Origin: Leucobacter chromiireducens
GTDB lineage: Bacteria > Actinomycetota > Actinomycetes > Actinomycetales > Microbacteriaceae
NCBI RefSeq assembly: GCF_003917135.1
Contig: NZ_RPDI01000007.1
Location: forward strand, 62,001-126,000
DNA length: 64,000 bases
Direction of reading: 5' to 3'
In this document: positions 25,989 to 35,775 of the stretch, in pieces
How positions within the stretch are numbered: position 1 is the first letter of the stretch
Layout: each line of letters begins with the position of its first letter
Made by a program: the position numbers and the translations under genes
The notes under the pieces: model-generated
Database searches by the model: none
Told to the model about the DNA's origin: nothing
Seen by the model: only the letters and a program-made list of their open reading frames with translations

Positions 25989-26176
25989 GGGTTTCTCCTC
26001 GCGACGCAAATCAAGGTTCGGGATCCCTGCCGCGGTCCCCTCACCGTGCTCTGCGCCCAGTCTATCGGCGCGCGTCTGAGCCGCGCATGGGCCTCAGCCG
26101 TGAATCGGCCCACCGGATTCGCCGCCGCGAAGGCGCGGCGGCGCGCGCGTGCGTTCGCTCGGAGCGATCCGCGCAG

Positions 26177-26218
26177 TTGGCACTCCCCTTGCAGGAGTGC
26201 CAATCCGCGTCCTAGACT
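26177..26218 (+). promoter_or_regulatory. CIRCE operator and groES promoter
   Basis: TTGGCACTC (26177-26185), a 9-base spacer and GAGTGCCAA (26195-26203) form a CIRCE element, the HrcA repressor site, with one symmetric change from the consensus TTAGCACTC/GAGTGCTAA. A -35-like TTGCAG (26189-26194) and a -10 TAGACT (26213-26218), 18 bases apart, overlap it. HrcA should therefore block polymerase until heat stress. The rest of the 25989-26282 gap shows nothing else I can name. Confidence 0.88.
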
Positions 26219-26282
26219 CGGAGGCAGACGCGCTCGCACCGGGCGGGCGCGAGAACTTTCGAACACTGGAAAGAGGTCAACT

Positions 26283-26579
26283 GTGTCGGTTGCCATCAAG
26301 CCGCTCGAGGATCGCATCGTTATCAAGCAGGTCGAAGCTGAGCAGACCACCGCCTCCGGTCTCGTGATCCCCGATAGCGCCAAGGAGAAGCCCCAGGAGG
26401 GCGAGGTCGTTGCCGTCGGTCCCGGCCGCGTGTCCGACAGCGGCACCCGGATCCCGCTCGATGTCGCGGTCGGCGACATTGTGATCTACTCGAAGTTCGG
26501 CGGCACCGAGGTCAAGGTCTCGGGCGACGATTACCTCGTGCTCTCGGCACGCGATATCCTCGCGGTTGTGACGCGCTAA
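26283..26579 (+). CDS. groES: Co-chaperonin GroES (Hsp10)
   Basis: 98 residues from GTG 26283 after [30 protein letters not shown], the mobile loop [27 protein letters not shown] and the end [11 protein letters not shown] are the family signatures. GroES caps the GroEL folding chamber. groEL does not follow: a strong terminator and a rarD-type gene come next, so groEL must lie elsewhere. Controlled by CIRCE. Confidence 0.97.
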   Translation: MSVAIKPLEDRIVIKQVEAEQTTASGLVIPDSAKEKPQEGEVVAVGPGRVSDSGTRIPLDVAVGDIVIYSKFGGTEVKVSGDDYLVLSARDILAVVTR

Positions 26580-26598
26580 GCGCTTTTTGCTCTGCGCC

Positions 26599-26638
26599 CC
26601 GGGGCCGACGCGTTTCGCGTCGGCCCCGGTGTTTTTTT
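26599..26638 (+). terminator. Terminator after groES
   Basis: A perfect 14-bp stem, 26599-26612 with 26616-26629, has a TTT loop and is followed by seven T (26632-26638). Textbook Rho-independent terminator. Confidence 0.95.
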
Positions 26639-26666
26639 GTTGATGCCCACCCGACAGGACCCCCTT

Positions 26667-27572
26667 GTGTCAGTAGTTTCCTCACGCGGCGACACTCAGC
26701 GCGGAGTGCTCGCAGCGATCGCCGCATACACGCTCTGGGGCTTCCTGCCGCTGTACTTCGTGCTGCTCATCGGCATCAACGCGTTCGAGATTGTGGCCTG
26801 GCGGATCCTCCTCACGCTGGTGTTCTGCGCCATCCTCATCACGGTGCTGCGCCAGTGGGGCGATGTGGCGCGTGTGCTGCGCGATGGTCGGCTGCTCTGG
26901 CGCCTGGCGCTCGCCGGCGCGGTCATCTACGTGAACTGGCAGACCTACGTGCTCGCCTCGACGTCGGGGCACGTGCTCGACGCTTCGCTCGGCTACTTCA
27001 TCAACCCGGTGATCACGATCCTGCTCGCCGTCGTGCTGCTCGGGGAGCGGCTCGGCCGCGTGCAGTGGATCGCGCTCGGGGCGACGGTGGTCGCGTTCGT
27101 CATCATCGCGGTCGGCTACGGCACGTTCCCCTGGGTGGCCCTCCTCCTCGCGCTCTCCTTCGGCTACTACGGCTTCGTGAAGAAGGACGTTGGCGGCCGC
27201 GTCGCCGCCCTGCCCGGGCTCTTCGTCGAGACGCTCGTGCTCACCCCGATCGCGCTCGGCGTGCTCGCGGTGCTCGGCGCCACACGCGGGCTCGACGTCC
27301 TGAGCGCCCCGCCAACGGAGCTCTGGATCCTCTCCGCGGCAGGGATCGCCACCGCGGTGCCGCTGCTGCTGTTCGCCGCGAGCGCGCGGCGGATCTCGCT
27401 CACAGCGCTCGGCTTCGCGCAGTACCTCGCGCCCAGCATCATGTTCCTGGTGGGCTGGCTGATCCTCGGCGAGCACATTCCCGTGGCCCGCTGGATCGGT
27501 TTCGCGGTGGTGTGGGGTGCGCTCATCGTGCTGTCGGTGGAGACGCTCCGCGCTGGCGGGCGGAAACGCTAG
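26667..27572 (+). CDS. rarD: RarD-type EamA family exporter
   Basis: About 301 residues with ten hydrophobic spans, two EamA repeats. GVLAAIAAYTLWGFLPLYFVLL and ASTSGHVLDASLGYFINPVITILLAVVLLGERL match RarD, a putative drug/metabolite exporter of the cytoplasmic membrane; E. coli rarD is named after chloramphenicol sensitivity, but the substrate is unknown. GTG 26667 aligns best with the family start. ATG 26643 is possible but lies five bases after the groES terminator T-run. Confidence 0.82.
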   Translation: MSVVSSRGDTQRGVLAAIAAYTLWGFLPLYFVLLIGINAFEIVAWRILLTLVFCAILITVLRQWGDVARVLRDGRLLWRLALAGAVIYVNWQTYVLASTSGHVLDASLGYFINPVITILLAVVLLGERLGRVQWIALGATVVAFVIIAVGYGTFPWVALLLALSFGYYGFVKKDVGGRVAALPGLFVETLVLTPIALGVLAVLGATRGLDVLSAPPTELWILSAAGIATAVPLLLFAASARRISLTALGFAQYLAPSIMFLVGWLILGEHIPVARWIGFAVVWGALIVLSVETLRAGGRKR

Positions 27573-27675
27573 CGCGCGGCCTCCGGCGCTCGCCGCCGCA
27601 GGCGCTGGCCCGTCCGCTAACGTTGGGGGCGAACGGGGCGGTGCTGGCCCCGCTGAGTGCCGAGGAGCCCACCCC

Positions 27676-28665
27676 ATGACGCCGCTGCCAGATTCCTGGG
27701 ACGAGACTGATCGCCAGATCGCGGCGGTGCTGCAGATCTCGGGCCGCGCGTCGTGGGGCGCGGTGGCCCGCTTGCTCGACCTCCCCGAGCGCACGGTCGC
27801 CAGGCGCGGCCAGCGGCTCATCGACCTCGGGGTGATCAAGGTCTCCACCTACCTCGACGCGACGACGGTGTATCAGGCGCGCTCGGTCGTGGTGCGCGTG
27901 CGCACCGCTGCCGGTGCCGCGCGCTCCGTCGCGGCGGAGATCGCGGGCCGCGCGGATGCCTCCTCGGTCTCGGTGCTCGAGGGCGGGCGGCAGGTGGTCG
28001 CGCTGCTCATCCTCGCCGACCACGACTACGTGGCCGATGTGCTGCTCGACGAGCTGCCCGGGATCCCGGGGGTGCTCGATTCCGAGGCGATGACGGTGCT
28101 GCGACCGTATCGCTCCGGCTACGACTGGATGATGACGAACACGATCTCGCCCGAGGTTCGCGCGCGGGCCGAGGCGGAGACGCTCGCCGCGCTGCACGAG
28201 GACGCTGAGCCGGTCGCTGACCTGACCGCGCAGGACGAGCGGCTGATCGCGCTGCTCGCCGAGGACGGCAGGATGCCAGCGACGCGGCTCGCCGAGTGCC
28301 TCGACGCCAAGACCGGTGTGGTGCGCCGCCGCGTGGAACAACTCATCGCGACCGGCACCCTGCGGGTCCGCGCCGAGGTGCTTCCCGGGGTCTTCGGGCT
28401 GCGGGTCGAGGCGATGGTGTGGCTCCGCGTCCCGCCCGGGCGGGTGGACGAGCTGGGCCGGCGCCTCGCGGCGACGGGGGAGGTGCGATTCTGCTCGGCG
28501 GTGTCGGGCGAGTACCAGCTGATGGTCGACGTGCTCGCGCGCGGCGAGGAGGCGCTGCTCGAATTCCTCGCCGGTGTGCTGCGGGAGGTCGAGGGGGCGC
28601 AGATCGGAGACCTCTCGCTCGTGCTCGCACCGGTACGGCGCGGTCCCCTCAGCCTCACGGCCTGA
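27676..28665 (+). CDS. Double-domain Lrp/AsnC family regulator
   Basis: 329 residues, twice the usual ~150. Both halves hold an AsnC-type winged helix followed by a ligand-binding RAM domain: first helix-turn-helix near ETDRQIAAVLQISGRASWGAVARLLDLPERTV, second near DERLIALLAEDGRMPATRLAECLDAKTGVVRRRV. Such fused proteins work as a dimer-in-one. CGAGGAG precedes ATG 27676. The following 111 bases are AT-rich with palindromes and lead to the amino compound uptake operon, so that operon is its probable target; the amino-acid ligand is unknown. Confidence 0.85.
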   Translation: MTPLPDSWDETDRQIAAVLQISGRASWGAVARLLDLPERTVARRGQRLIDLGVIKVSTYLDATTVYQARSVVVRVRTAAGAARSVAAEIAGRADASSVSVLEGGRQVVALLILADHDYVADVLLDELPGIPGVLDSEAMTVLRPYRSGYDWMMTNTISPEVRARAEAETLAALHEDAEPVADLTAQDERLIALLAEDGRMPATRLAECLDAKTGVVRRRVEQLIATGTLRVRAEVLPGVFGLRVEAMVWLRVPPGRVDELGRRLAATGEVRFCSAVSGEYQLMVDVLARGEEALLEFLAGVLREVEGAQIGDLSLVLAPVRRGPLSLTA

Positions 28666-28776
28666 ATAGTCTGCCAATCAATTTCCAACTGAACGAAGAT
28701 TTCGACATTGTAAATTCATAATTTGCAATTCTCGGCCAATCGTGATGAGATTCTCTCAGTCAACGATTGGTCAACA
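28666..28776 (+). promoter_or_regulatory. AT-rich control region of the puuD-pot operon
   Basis: This gap is far richer in A and T than anything around it. It holds an imperfect 21-base palindrome at 28708-28728 (TTG...CAA, 8 of 10 pairs match) of the kind bound by Lrp/AsnC proteins, and an inverted repeat CCAATCGT (28736-28743) / ACGATTGG (28763-28770) with a 19-base spacer. Another CCAATC is at 28674. A weak promoter TTCCAA-N17-CATTGT (28683-28711) can be drawn. Confidence 0.6.
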
Positions 28777-29592
28777 ATGCCCACTTCATCGCACGCCCAG
28801 CCGCGCCAGGATCACGGCGCGCTCGCCGCAGAGCGCGCCCCGATCATCGGGATCACGGTGTGGCGCCGCGCACTCCCCACGTACCTGGGGGAGCGCACGG
28901 ACCTCTTCACGCTCGGCACCGAGTACGCGGCGCGCATCGCGGCAGCCGGTGGCGTTCCGCTGCTCCTCGCGCCGGTCGCCGACGCGCACGTGCCAGCGCT
29001 CCTGACGCGCATCGACGGGCTGCTGCTCTCCGGCGGTCAGGATCTCACCCGCGAGCTGCGCGGCCTCGCGCCGAGCGCGGCGGAGCCGGCCGACACGGAT
29101 CCCGAGCGAGACGCGTTCGAGCGCGCGCTGCTGCTCGGCGCCCGCGCCGCCGAGCTTCCCGTGCTGGGGATCTGCCGCGGGCTCCAGCTGAGCAACGTCG
29201 TGCTGGGCGGCACGCTCATCGAGGACATCCCGCGCACCGCGGTGCACCCGGCGCAGGACAGCCCCGCGGCGTTCCTCGGCGACCGCCACGCGGTATCCAT
29301 CGCCGCTGGCAGCGCCCTCGCCGCGGTGTACGGCACGGCGTCCCGCGAGGTGAACACGATCCACCACCAGGCCATTGACGCGGTCGCCGATGGGCTGACC
29401 GTCACCGCACACGCCGCAGACGGCATCGCCGAGGCCGCGGAGTCGACGTCGAGCGACTGGCCATTCCTCGGCGTGCAGTGGCACCCCGAGAAGCTGACCG
29501 CGCCGGACGAGGTCGCCGCAGAGGCCAAGCTCTTTGCCGCCTTCGTTGCGAGCGCCGCGGCGCGCGCCGCCCAGCCGGTGGCCGCAGCGTAG
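28777..29592 (+). CDS. puuD: Gamma-glutamyl-gamma-aminobutyrate hydrolase family protein (class I glutamine amidotransferase-like)
   Basis: 271 residues from ATG 28777. The class I amidotransferase triad is visible: Cys133 in LPVLGICRGLQLSN, His236 and Glu238 in VQWHPEK. APIIGITVWRR at the start and LLLSGGQDLTREL fit the peptidase C26/PuuD group, which splits gamma-glutamyl-GABA or related gamma-glutamyl amides in polyamine breakdown. A polyamine-type importer follows in the same operon, which supports this role. No puuA ligase is nearby, so the true substrate is open; the symbol denotes similarity. Confidence 0.8.
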   Translation: MPTSSHAQPRQDHGALAAERAPIIGITVWRRALPTYLGERTDLFTLGTEYAARIAAAGGVPLLLAPVADAHVPALLTRIDGLLLSGGQDLTRELRGLAPSAAEPADTDPERDAFERALLLGARAAELPVLGICRGLQLSNVVLGGTLIEDIPRTAVHPAQDSPAAFLGDRHAVSIAAGSALAAVYGTASREVNTIHHQAIDAVADGLTVTAHAADGIAEAAESTSSDWPFLGVQWHPEKLTAPDEVAAEAKLFAAFVASAAARAAQPVAAA

Positions 29593-29633
29593 CCCCCACA
29601 CGCTTCCCCTCCACCACCACGAGAAAGAACAGA

Positions 29634-30104
29634 ATGACGAAGCAGATTTCCCTCACCTTCCCGAACGGCGCACAGGCGACCGCTGACCTGAACCTCGACA
29701 ACGCGCCCGTGACCGCGCAGACGATCTGGGACGCGCTTGAGCAGCCGGTCGAGGTGCTCGCGGTGCACGCGGCGTTCGCCGGGCCCGAGATCATGACCGG
29801 GCTGCCCGAGTCGGCACAGAACTTCGACCCGGAGTCGATCCCGGTCGAGAACCAGACCTGCTTCCCCGCAGCTGGCGATCTGCTCTGGTACTATCAGGCA
29901 CCCAACCAGATGAAGAACATGTCCGAGGATCTCTGGGAGATCGGCGTGTTCTACGGCGACGGCGGCCGCATCTTCGGCCCGCTCGGCTGGACGCCGTGCA
30001 ACATCTTCGCCTCGATCACCGAGGGCCTCGATGAGTTCGCCGCAGCGTGCGCGAACACCCGCATCGACGGCGCCAAGACCATCACCATTGCCCGCGTGAA
30101 CTAG
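29634..30104 (+). CDS. DUF3830 family protein (cyclophilin-like fold)
   Basis: 156 residues. Begins MTKQISLTFPNGAQATADLNLDNAPVTAQTIWDAL, a small beta-rich protein of the DUF3830 type, described as cyclophilin-like in structure but without known reaction. Notable conserved stretch: AGDLLWYYQAPNQMKN and FYGDGGRIFGPLGWTPCN. ATG 29634 follows GAGAAAGAA; upstream in-frame starts lie inside puuD. Sits 41 bases after puuD and 36 before potD, hence cotranscribed. The role in amino compound use is inferred from position only. Confidence 0.72.
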   Translation: MTKQISLTFPNGAQATADLNLDNAPVTAQTIWDALEQPVEVLAVHAAFAGPEIMTGLPESAQNFDPESIPVENQTCFPAAGDLLWYYQAPNQMKNMSEDLWEIGVFYGDGGRIFGPLGWTPCNIFASITEGLDEFAAACANTRIDGAKTITIARVN

Positions 30105-30140
30105 CGCACCACCCACCCCTCAGTTCGAAAGTAGTCAGTC

Positions 30141-31220
30141 ATGAAAAAAGCAGTGTCGCTTCTCGCGATGGCCGGTGCCGTCGCTCTGGCCCTGACGGGC
30201 TGCTCCTCCGGATCCACCCCGGAGAGCGGTTCGGCGGACCAGCCCTTCGCTGGCCAGACCATCGTCGTCAACTCCTTCGGCGGTGACTACGAGGCCACCC
30301 TCCAGGAAGCCGTGATCGCGCCGTTCGAGGCGGAGACCGGGGCCAAGGTCGAGGTCGTGACTGCGTACAGCGCCGACGCGCTCGCGCAGCTCACGGCCCA
30401 GAAGGGGAAGCCGCAGCTGGACGTCGTGACGTTCTCGGGCGGCCAGGAGGTCGTCGCTGCCGCTGACGGGCTGCTCGCTCCCATCGCGGAGTCGGACATC
30501 GAGGGGGCGTCGGATCTCGTTCCCACCGCGCTTGACGGTGTGAAGCGCGGTGCGGGCGAGGGCCCCGTGATCCAGATCGCCCCGATGGGGCTCATCTACC
30601 TGAAGGATCAGGTGAAGCAGGCACCCGAGTCGTGGGACGCCGTCCTCGACTCCGAGTTCGCCGGCCACGTCGCGCTCACCGACTTCTCGAACTCGTACGG
30701 CCTGCTCACCTTCCTCGCGCTGAACGCCGAGCTGGGCGGCAGCACCGATGACGTGCAGCCCGGCCTCGACGCCGTTGGCGAGCTGCTCGCGAACAACGAC
30801 GCGGTGGTCACCGCGACGAGCCCGGAGATCCAGCAGGCGTTCACGCAGCGCGACATCTGGCTCGCGCCGTACGCGCAGGACTACGCGTACACGCTGACGA
30901 AGGCAGGCCTGAACGTCGGCTTCACCGTTCCCGAGAACAGCCCGGCGTCGTACATCACCGCAAATGTCGTCGCCGGCACCGGCAAGGAAGAGCTTGCGAC
31001 CGCGTTCGTGAACTACCAGCTGCGCCCCGAGGTGCAGCTCGCCTGGGCCGAGGCGCTGCGCTACTCGCCCACGAACATGACGGTTGAGATTCCCTCGGAC
31101 TACTCCGCCGAGGTCATCGCCGGGGAGGACCTCACCGGGCTCGTCCGATTCGACCCGACCGAGATCGACGCGAAGCGCGCCGACTGGGTCAAGGCCTGGA
31201 ACGCGCTCGTCGCCTCATGA
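30141..31220 (+). CDS. potD: Polyamine-type ABC transporter substrate-binding lipoprotein
   Basis: 359 residues. Signal peptide with lipobox LTGC, lipidated Cys21, then a Ser/Gly linker. The mature part, GQTIVVNSFGGDYEATLQEAVIAPFEAETGAKVEVV, is of the PotD/PotF periplasmic-binding class. It would be anchored outside the membrane and deliver ligand to PotB/PotC. Its TGA overlaps potB (ATGA). The exact ligand (putrescine, spermidine, or another amine) cannot be told from sequence. Confidence 0.85.
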   Translation: MKKAVSLLAMAGAVALALTGCSSGSTPESGSADQPFAGQTIVVNSFGGDYEATLQEAVIAPFEAETGAKVEVVTAYSADALAQLTAQKGKPQLDVVTFSGGQEVVAAADGLLAPIAESDIEGASDLVPTALDGVKRGAGEGPVIQIAPMGLIYLKDQVKQAPESWDAVLDSEFAGHVALTDFSNSYGLLTFLALNAELGGSTDDVQPGLDAVGELLANNDAVVTATSPEIQQAFTQRDIWLAPYAQDYAYTLTKAGLNVGFTVPENSPASYITANVVAGTGKEELATAFVNYQLRPEVQLAWAEALRYSPTNMTVEIPSDYSAEVIAGEDLTGLVRFDPTEIDAKRADWVKAWNALVAS

Positions 31221-32086
31221 CCCAGCCGGTTCATCTCGCATCGCGCTCCAGCCGCGGACGTCAGCGTCCGTGGCTGGAGCCGCTGCTCCTGCTCGCTCCC
31301 GCGATCGTGCTCATGCTCATCGGCTTCTTCCTGCCGGTGCTGCAAATGCTGCTCTCCTCCGTGACGAGCGTGCAGGGCGTCGCGGGATTCTCCCTCGGCA
31401 ACTACGCCGAGGTCTTCCGGAGCGACTACTACCTGTCCGCGATGGGGCGCTCGCTCCGGCTCTCACTCATTCAGACGGCGATCACGCTCGTGCTCGCGCT
31501 GCCGCTGTCCTACCTCATGACGCGCGTTTCCGGCCGCGTCTCGAGCATCCTGATGGCCGTCATCATCCTCCCGCTCATGACGAGCGTTGTGGTGCGCACC
31601 TTCGGCTGGGTCGTGCTGCTCGCGCCGAACAGCTGGCTCGGCCAGCTCGCGAAGGGCGTCGATCCCGTCGCGTACGGTCAGGGGCTCCTCGGGACCGAGG
31701 CCGGCATCGTCATCTCGATGGTGCAGGTGCTCCTGCCCTTCGCGGTGCTCACGCTCTACGGGGTGATGCAGTCGATCGACCCGAAGCTCGAGGAGGCCGC
31801 ACGCACGATGGGCGCCGGGTTCCTCCGCACCTTGCGCACGGTCGTCTTCCCGCTGTCGCTGCCCGGGCTCGTCGCCGGCGCAACCCTCGTGTTCGCGCTT
31901 TCCGTCAGCTCGTTCATCACCCCGCGCCTCGTCGGCGGATCGCGCCTGCCCGTCCTCGCCGGCACGATCTACAACGACGCGACGGTGAACCTCGACTGGC
32001 CCTTCGCCGCGGCACAGTCGACCCTGCTCTTCCTTGCGGTCGTGATGCTCATCTTCGCGACCTCACGCATCGGATCGAGGAAATAA
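31217..32086 (+). CDS. potB: ABC transporter permease, PotB type
   Basis: 289 residues, six membrane spans (first at about 24-46). The EAA loop with EEAARTMGAGFLRTLRTVVFPLSLPGLVAGATLVF contacts the ATPase. The gene pairs with potC, the usual heterodimer of polyamine/iron/opine importers. ATG 31217 overlaps potD; potC begins 3 bases after the stop. Confidence 0.88.
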   Translation: MTQPVHLASRSSRGRQRPWLEPLLLLAPAIVLMLIGFFLPVLQMLLSSVTSVQGVAGFSLGNYAEVFRSDYYLSAMGRSLRLSLIQTAITLVLALPLSYLMTRVSGRVSSILMAVIILPLMTSVVVRTFGWVVLLAPNSWLGQLAKGVDPVAYGQGLLGTEAGIVISMVQVLLPFAVLTLYGVMQSIDPKLEEAARTMGAGFLRTLRTVVFPLSLPGLVAGATLVFALSVSSFITPRLVGGSRLPVLAGTIYNDATVNLDWPFAAAQSTLLFLAVVMLIFATSRIGSRK

Positions 32087-32088
32087 CT

Positions 32089-32889
32089 ATGGTCAAGGCC
32101 GTCCCCGGCTGGATCCGCGCGGTCGCGGTCCTCCTCGCCATCGCCATCGGCGCGTACATGCTGCTGCCGATCATCGTCGTGGCCATCTCCTCGGTGAACT
32201 CGGAGCGCTTCCTGAGCTTCCCGCCCAAGGGCTTCAGCCTGCAGTGGTACGAGATGGTGCTGACCACCGACACCTACCTGCAGCCCTTCCTCACGAGCCT
32301 CTGGATCGGGCTCCTCGTCACCGCGATCGCCGCGATCGTCGGCACCGCGGCAGCGATCGCGCTCACCCGCTTCCAGATCCCCGGCTCGCAGGCGATCCTG
32401 AGTTTCCTGATGGCACCCATCATCGTGCCGAGCATCATCCTGGGCATCGCGCTGCTCGCGTTCCTCTCCGTGTACGCGGGTGGCGCGTCGCTCGGCGGGA
32501 TCATCATCGGCCACATCGTGCTCGCGATCCCGTACGTGGTGCGCACTGTCTCCGGCGTGCTGCTCCAGCAGGATCGGTTCACGGAGGAGGCCGCGCGCAC
32601 GATGGGCGCGAACTGGTGGCAGCGCTACGTGCTCGTGCTGCTGCCGATGTGCAAGTCGGGCATCTTCGCCGGCGCGTTCTTCGCGTTCAACATCTCCTTC
32701 GACGACGCCGTGGTGGCACTCTTCCTCCGCAGCCCCTCCGTCGAGACACTCCCGCTCGCGATCTACGGGCGCTTGGAGTTCAGCCCGGACCCCTCGGTCG
32801 CGGCGGTCTCCACCCTGATGGTGCTCGTCACCGTTCTCGTGCTCATCGGTTTCGAGCGCACCCTCGGACTTGGAAAGGTAATGGCCTAA
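32089..32889 (+). CDS. potC: ABC transporter permease, PotC type
   Basis: 266 residues from ATG 32089. Six membrane spans and the EAA motif TEEAARTMGANWWQRYVLVLLPMCKSGIFAGAFFAF. ISSVNSERFLSFPPKGFSLQWYE after the first span is typical for PotC. An upstream in-frame reading that begins inside potD is spurious. Stop and potA start overlap as TAATG. Confidence 0.88.
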   Translation: MVKAVPGWIRAVAVLLAIAIGAYMLLPIIVVAISSVNSERFLSFPPKGFSLQWYEMVLTTDTYLQPFLTSLWIGLLVTAIAAIVGTAAAIALTRFQIPGSQAILSFLMAPIIVPSIILGIALLAFLSVYAGGASLGGIIIGHIVLAIPYVVRTVSGVLLQQDRFTEEAARTMGANWWQRYVLVLLPMCKSGIFAGAFFAFNISFDDAVVALFLRSPSVETLPLAIYGRLEFSPDPSVAAVSTLMVLVTVLVLIGFERTLGLGKVMA

Positions 32890-33944
32890 TGGCTGATCTC
32901 GTCATCTCCGGGCTGCGGAAAGAGTTCGGCTCCTCCGTCGCCCTGTCAGAAATTTCGCTGGACGTCGCGTCCGGCACGTTCATGTCGCTGCTCGGCCCGT
33001 CCGGCTGCGGCAAGTCCACGCTGCTGCGCTGCATCGCGGGGCTCGAGACCGTGACGCGCGGCACGATCCACATCGGCGCCGAGAACGTGACCGCGCTGCC
33101 GCCCGAGAAGCGCCGCCTCGGCATGATGTTCCAGTCGTACGCGCTCTTCCCGCACATGACGGTGCTCGAGAACGTGCGCTTCCCGCTGCGCATGGCGGGG
33201 GAGGGCACGAAGGCCGAGCAGCTCGAGCGCGCGGCGCACGCGCTCGAACGCGTGCAGATGGGCCACCTCGCCGGGCGCAAGCCGCGCCAGCTCTCTGGCG
33301 GCCAGCAGCAGCGCGTCGCCCTCGCGCGCGCGATCGTGTCGCAGCCACGCGTACTGCTGCTCGACGAGCCGCTCTCGAACCTCGACGCGCGGCTCCGTGA
33401 GGACATGCAGATCGAGCTGCTCGAGCTGCACCGCGAGCTCGGCCTCACGACGGTGTTCGTGACGCACGACCAGGACGAGGCGATGAGCCTCTCCGACCTC
33501 GTCGTGCTGATGAACGTCGGGCGGGTGCAGCAGCAGGGAAGCCCCGAGGAGATCTACGGCGCGCCGAGCACCGTGTTCGCCGCCGACTTCCTTGGCGCGG
33601 CCAACCTCCTGCGCGGCACGGTGACCGGCGCAGGCACCGTGCGACTCGCCGGCGGCCACGAGGTACCGGTGCCGCCGCACACGCTCGCCGTCGGCGCGGA
33701 CGCCGTCGTCGGTCTCCGCCAGGAAGACCTCCGCCTCGCGGCCGGGCCGGACGATGACGCCGTGCTGCCCGTCGAGGTCGTCGCGCCGGTGTTCCGCGGC
33801 TCCGAGGTGCAGTACGTCGTCGACTACGGCGAGCAGCGCATTCGGCTCATCGCCGACAAGCGCGGGGCGGCGGTCCCCGCCGGCCCGGCTCGTCTGAGCT
33901 GGCGCGTCGCCGACTCGCTCGTGCTCGACCCGGCTGACGTGTAG
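32889..33944 (+). CDS. potA: ABC transporter ATP-binding protein, PotA type
   Basis: 351 residues. Walker A GPSGCGKST, Q-loop FQSYALFPHMTV, signature LSGGQQQR, Walker B LLLDEPLSNLD and switch THDQDEA are all intact. A C-terminal TOBE-type domain (from about 250, AANLLRGTVTGAGTVRL to VLDPADV) regulates or stabilises the dimer, as in PotA. It powers the PotBC channel. Last gene of the puuD-DUF3830-potDBCA operon; a hairpin terminator follows. Confidence 0.9.
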   Translation: MADLVISGLRKEFGSSVALSEISLDVASGTFMSLLGPSGCGKSTLLRCIAGLETVTRGTIHIGAENVTALPPEKRRLGMMFQSYALFPHMTVLENVRFPLRMAGEGTKAEQLERAAHALERVQMGHLAGRKPRQLSGGQQQRVALARAIVSQPRVLLLDEPLSNLDARLREDMQIELLELHRELGLTTVFVTHDQDEAMSLSDLVVLMNVGRVQQQGSPEEIYGAPSTVFAADFLGAANLLRGTVTGAGTVRLAGGHEVPVPPHTLAVGADAVVGLRQEDLRLAAGPDDDAVLPVEVVAPVFRGSEVQYVVDYGEQRIRLIADKRGAAVPAGPARLSWRVADSLVLDPADV

Positions 33945-33963
33945 CGGCGGGGCGCGCCCGCCA

Positions 33964-34003
33964 CGACCGGGGCCGGGGAATACCACCTGGCCCCCGGTCG
34001 TTT
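33964..34003 (+). terminator. Terminator after potA
   Basis: CGACCGGGG (33964-33972) pairs with CCCCGGTCG (33992-34000), and GCC/GGC continues the stem after a bulge. TTT follows. The last T is shared with the -10 box of the guaB promoter. Confidence 0.7.
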
Positions 34004-34008
34004 ACGAT
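34003..34008 (+). promoter_or_regulatory. Probable -10 of guaB
   Basis: TACGAT directly follows the potA terminator stem. A matching -35 would fall in the terminator loop and is poor. The leader to guaB is about 60 bases and ends in a purine-rich site AAAGAGG (34065-34071). Confidence 0.4.
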
Positions 34009-34066
34009 GGAACAAGCGACCCACCACCCACGGGCCTGCTGAGGACGTCCGCATCAATACCAGTAA

Positions 34067-35578
<1,512 letters not shown>

Positions 35579-35594
35579 GCCTCAGAACCGCCCG

Positions 35595-35631
35595 AACGCC
35601 CGGTGCCCTGCCACGCAGCGCACCGGGCGTT
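35595..35631 (+). terminator. Terminator after guaB
   Basis: AACGCCCGGTGC (35595-35606) pairs perfectly with GCACCGGGCGTT (35620-35631) around a 13-base loop. Only short T pairs follow, but a 12-bp GC-rich stem 17 bases after the stop is a likely terminator. Confidence 0.7.
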
Positions 35632-35775
35632 CCGCGTTCCTGCGGTACGCGCTGCGGAACTTCCGATGCCCGCGATACGCAACCGGGGGCGGTGCGTGGC
35701 GCTCGCGGCCCGGGTGCGGGAGACTGAGTGGCGCAGCGCGTCGACACCGCGGCGCGCGTTCCCGGGAGGAGCGAG

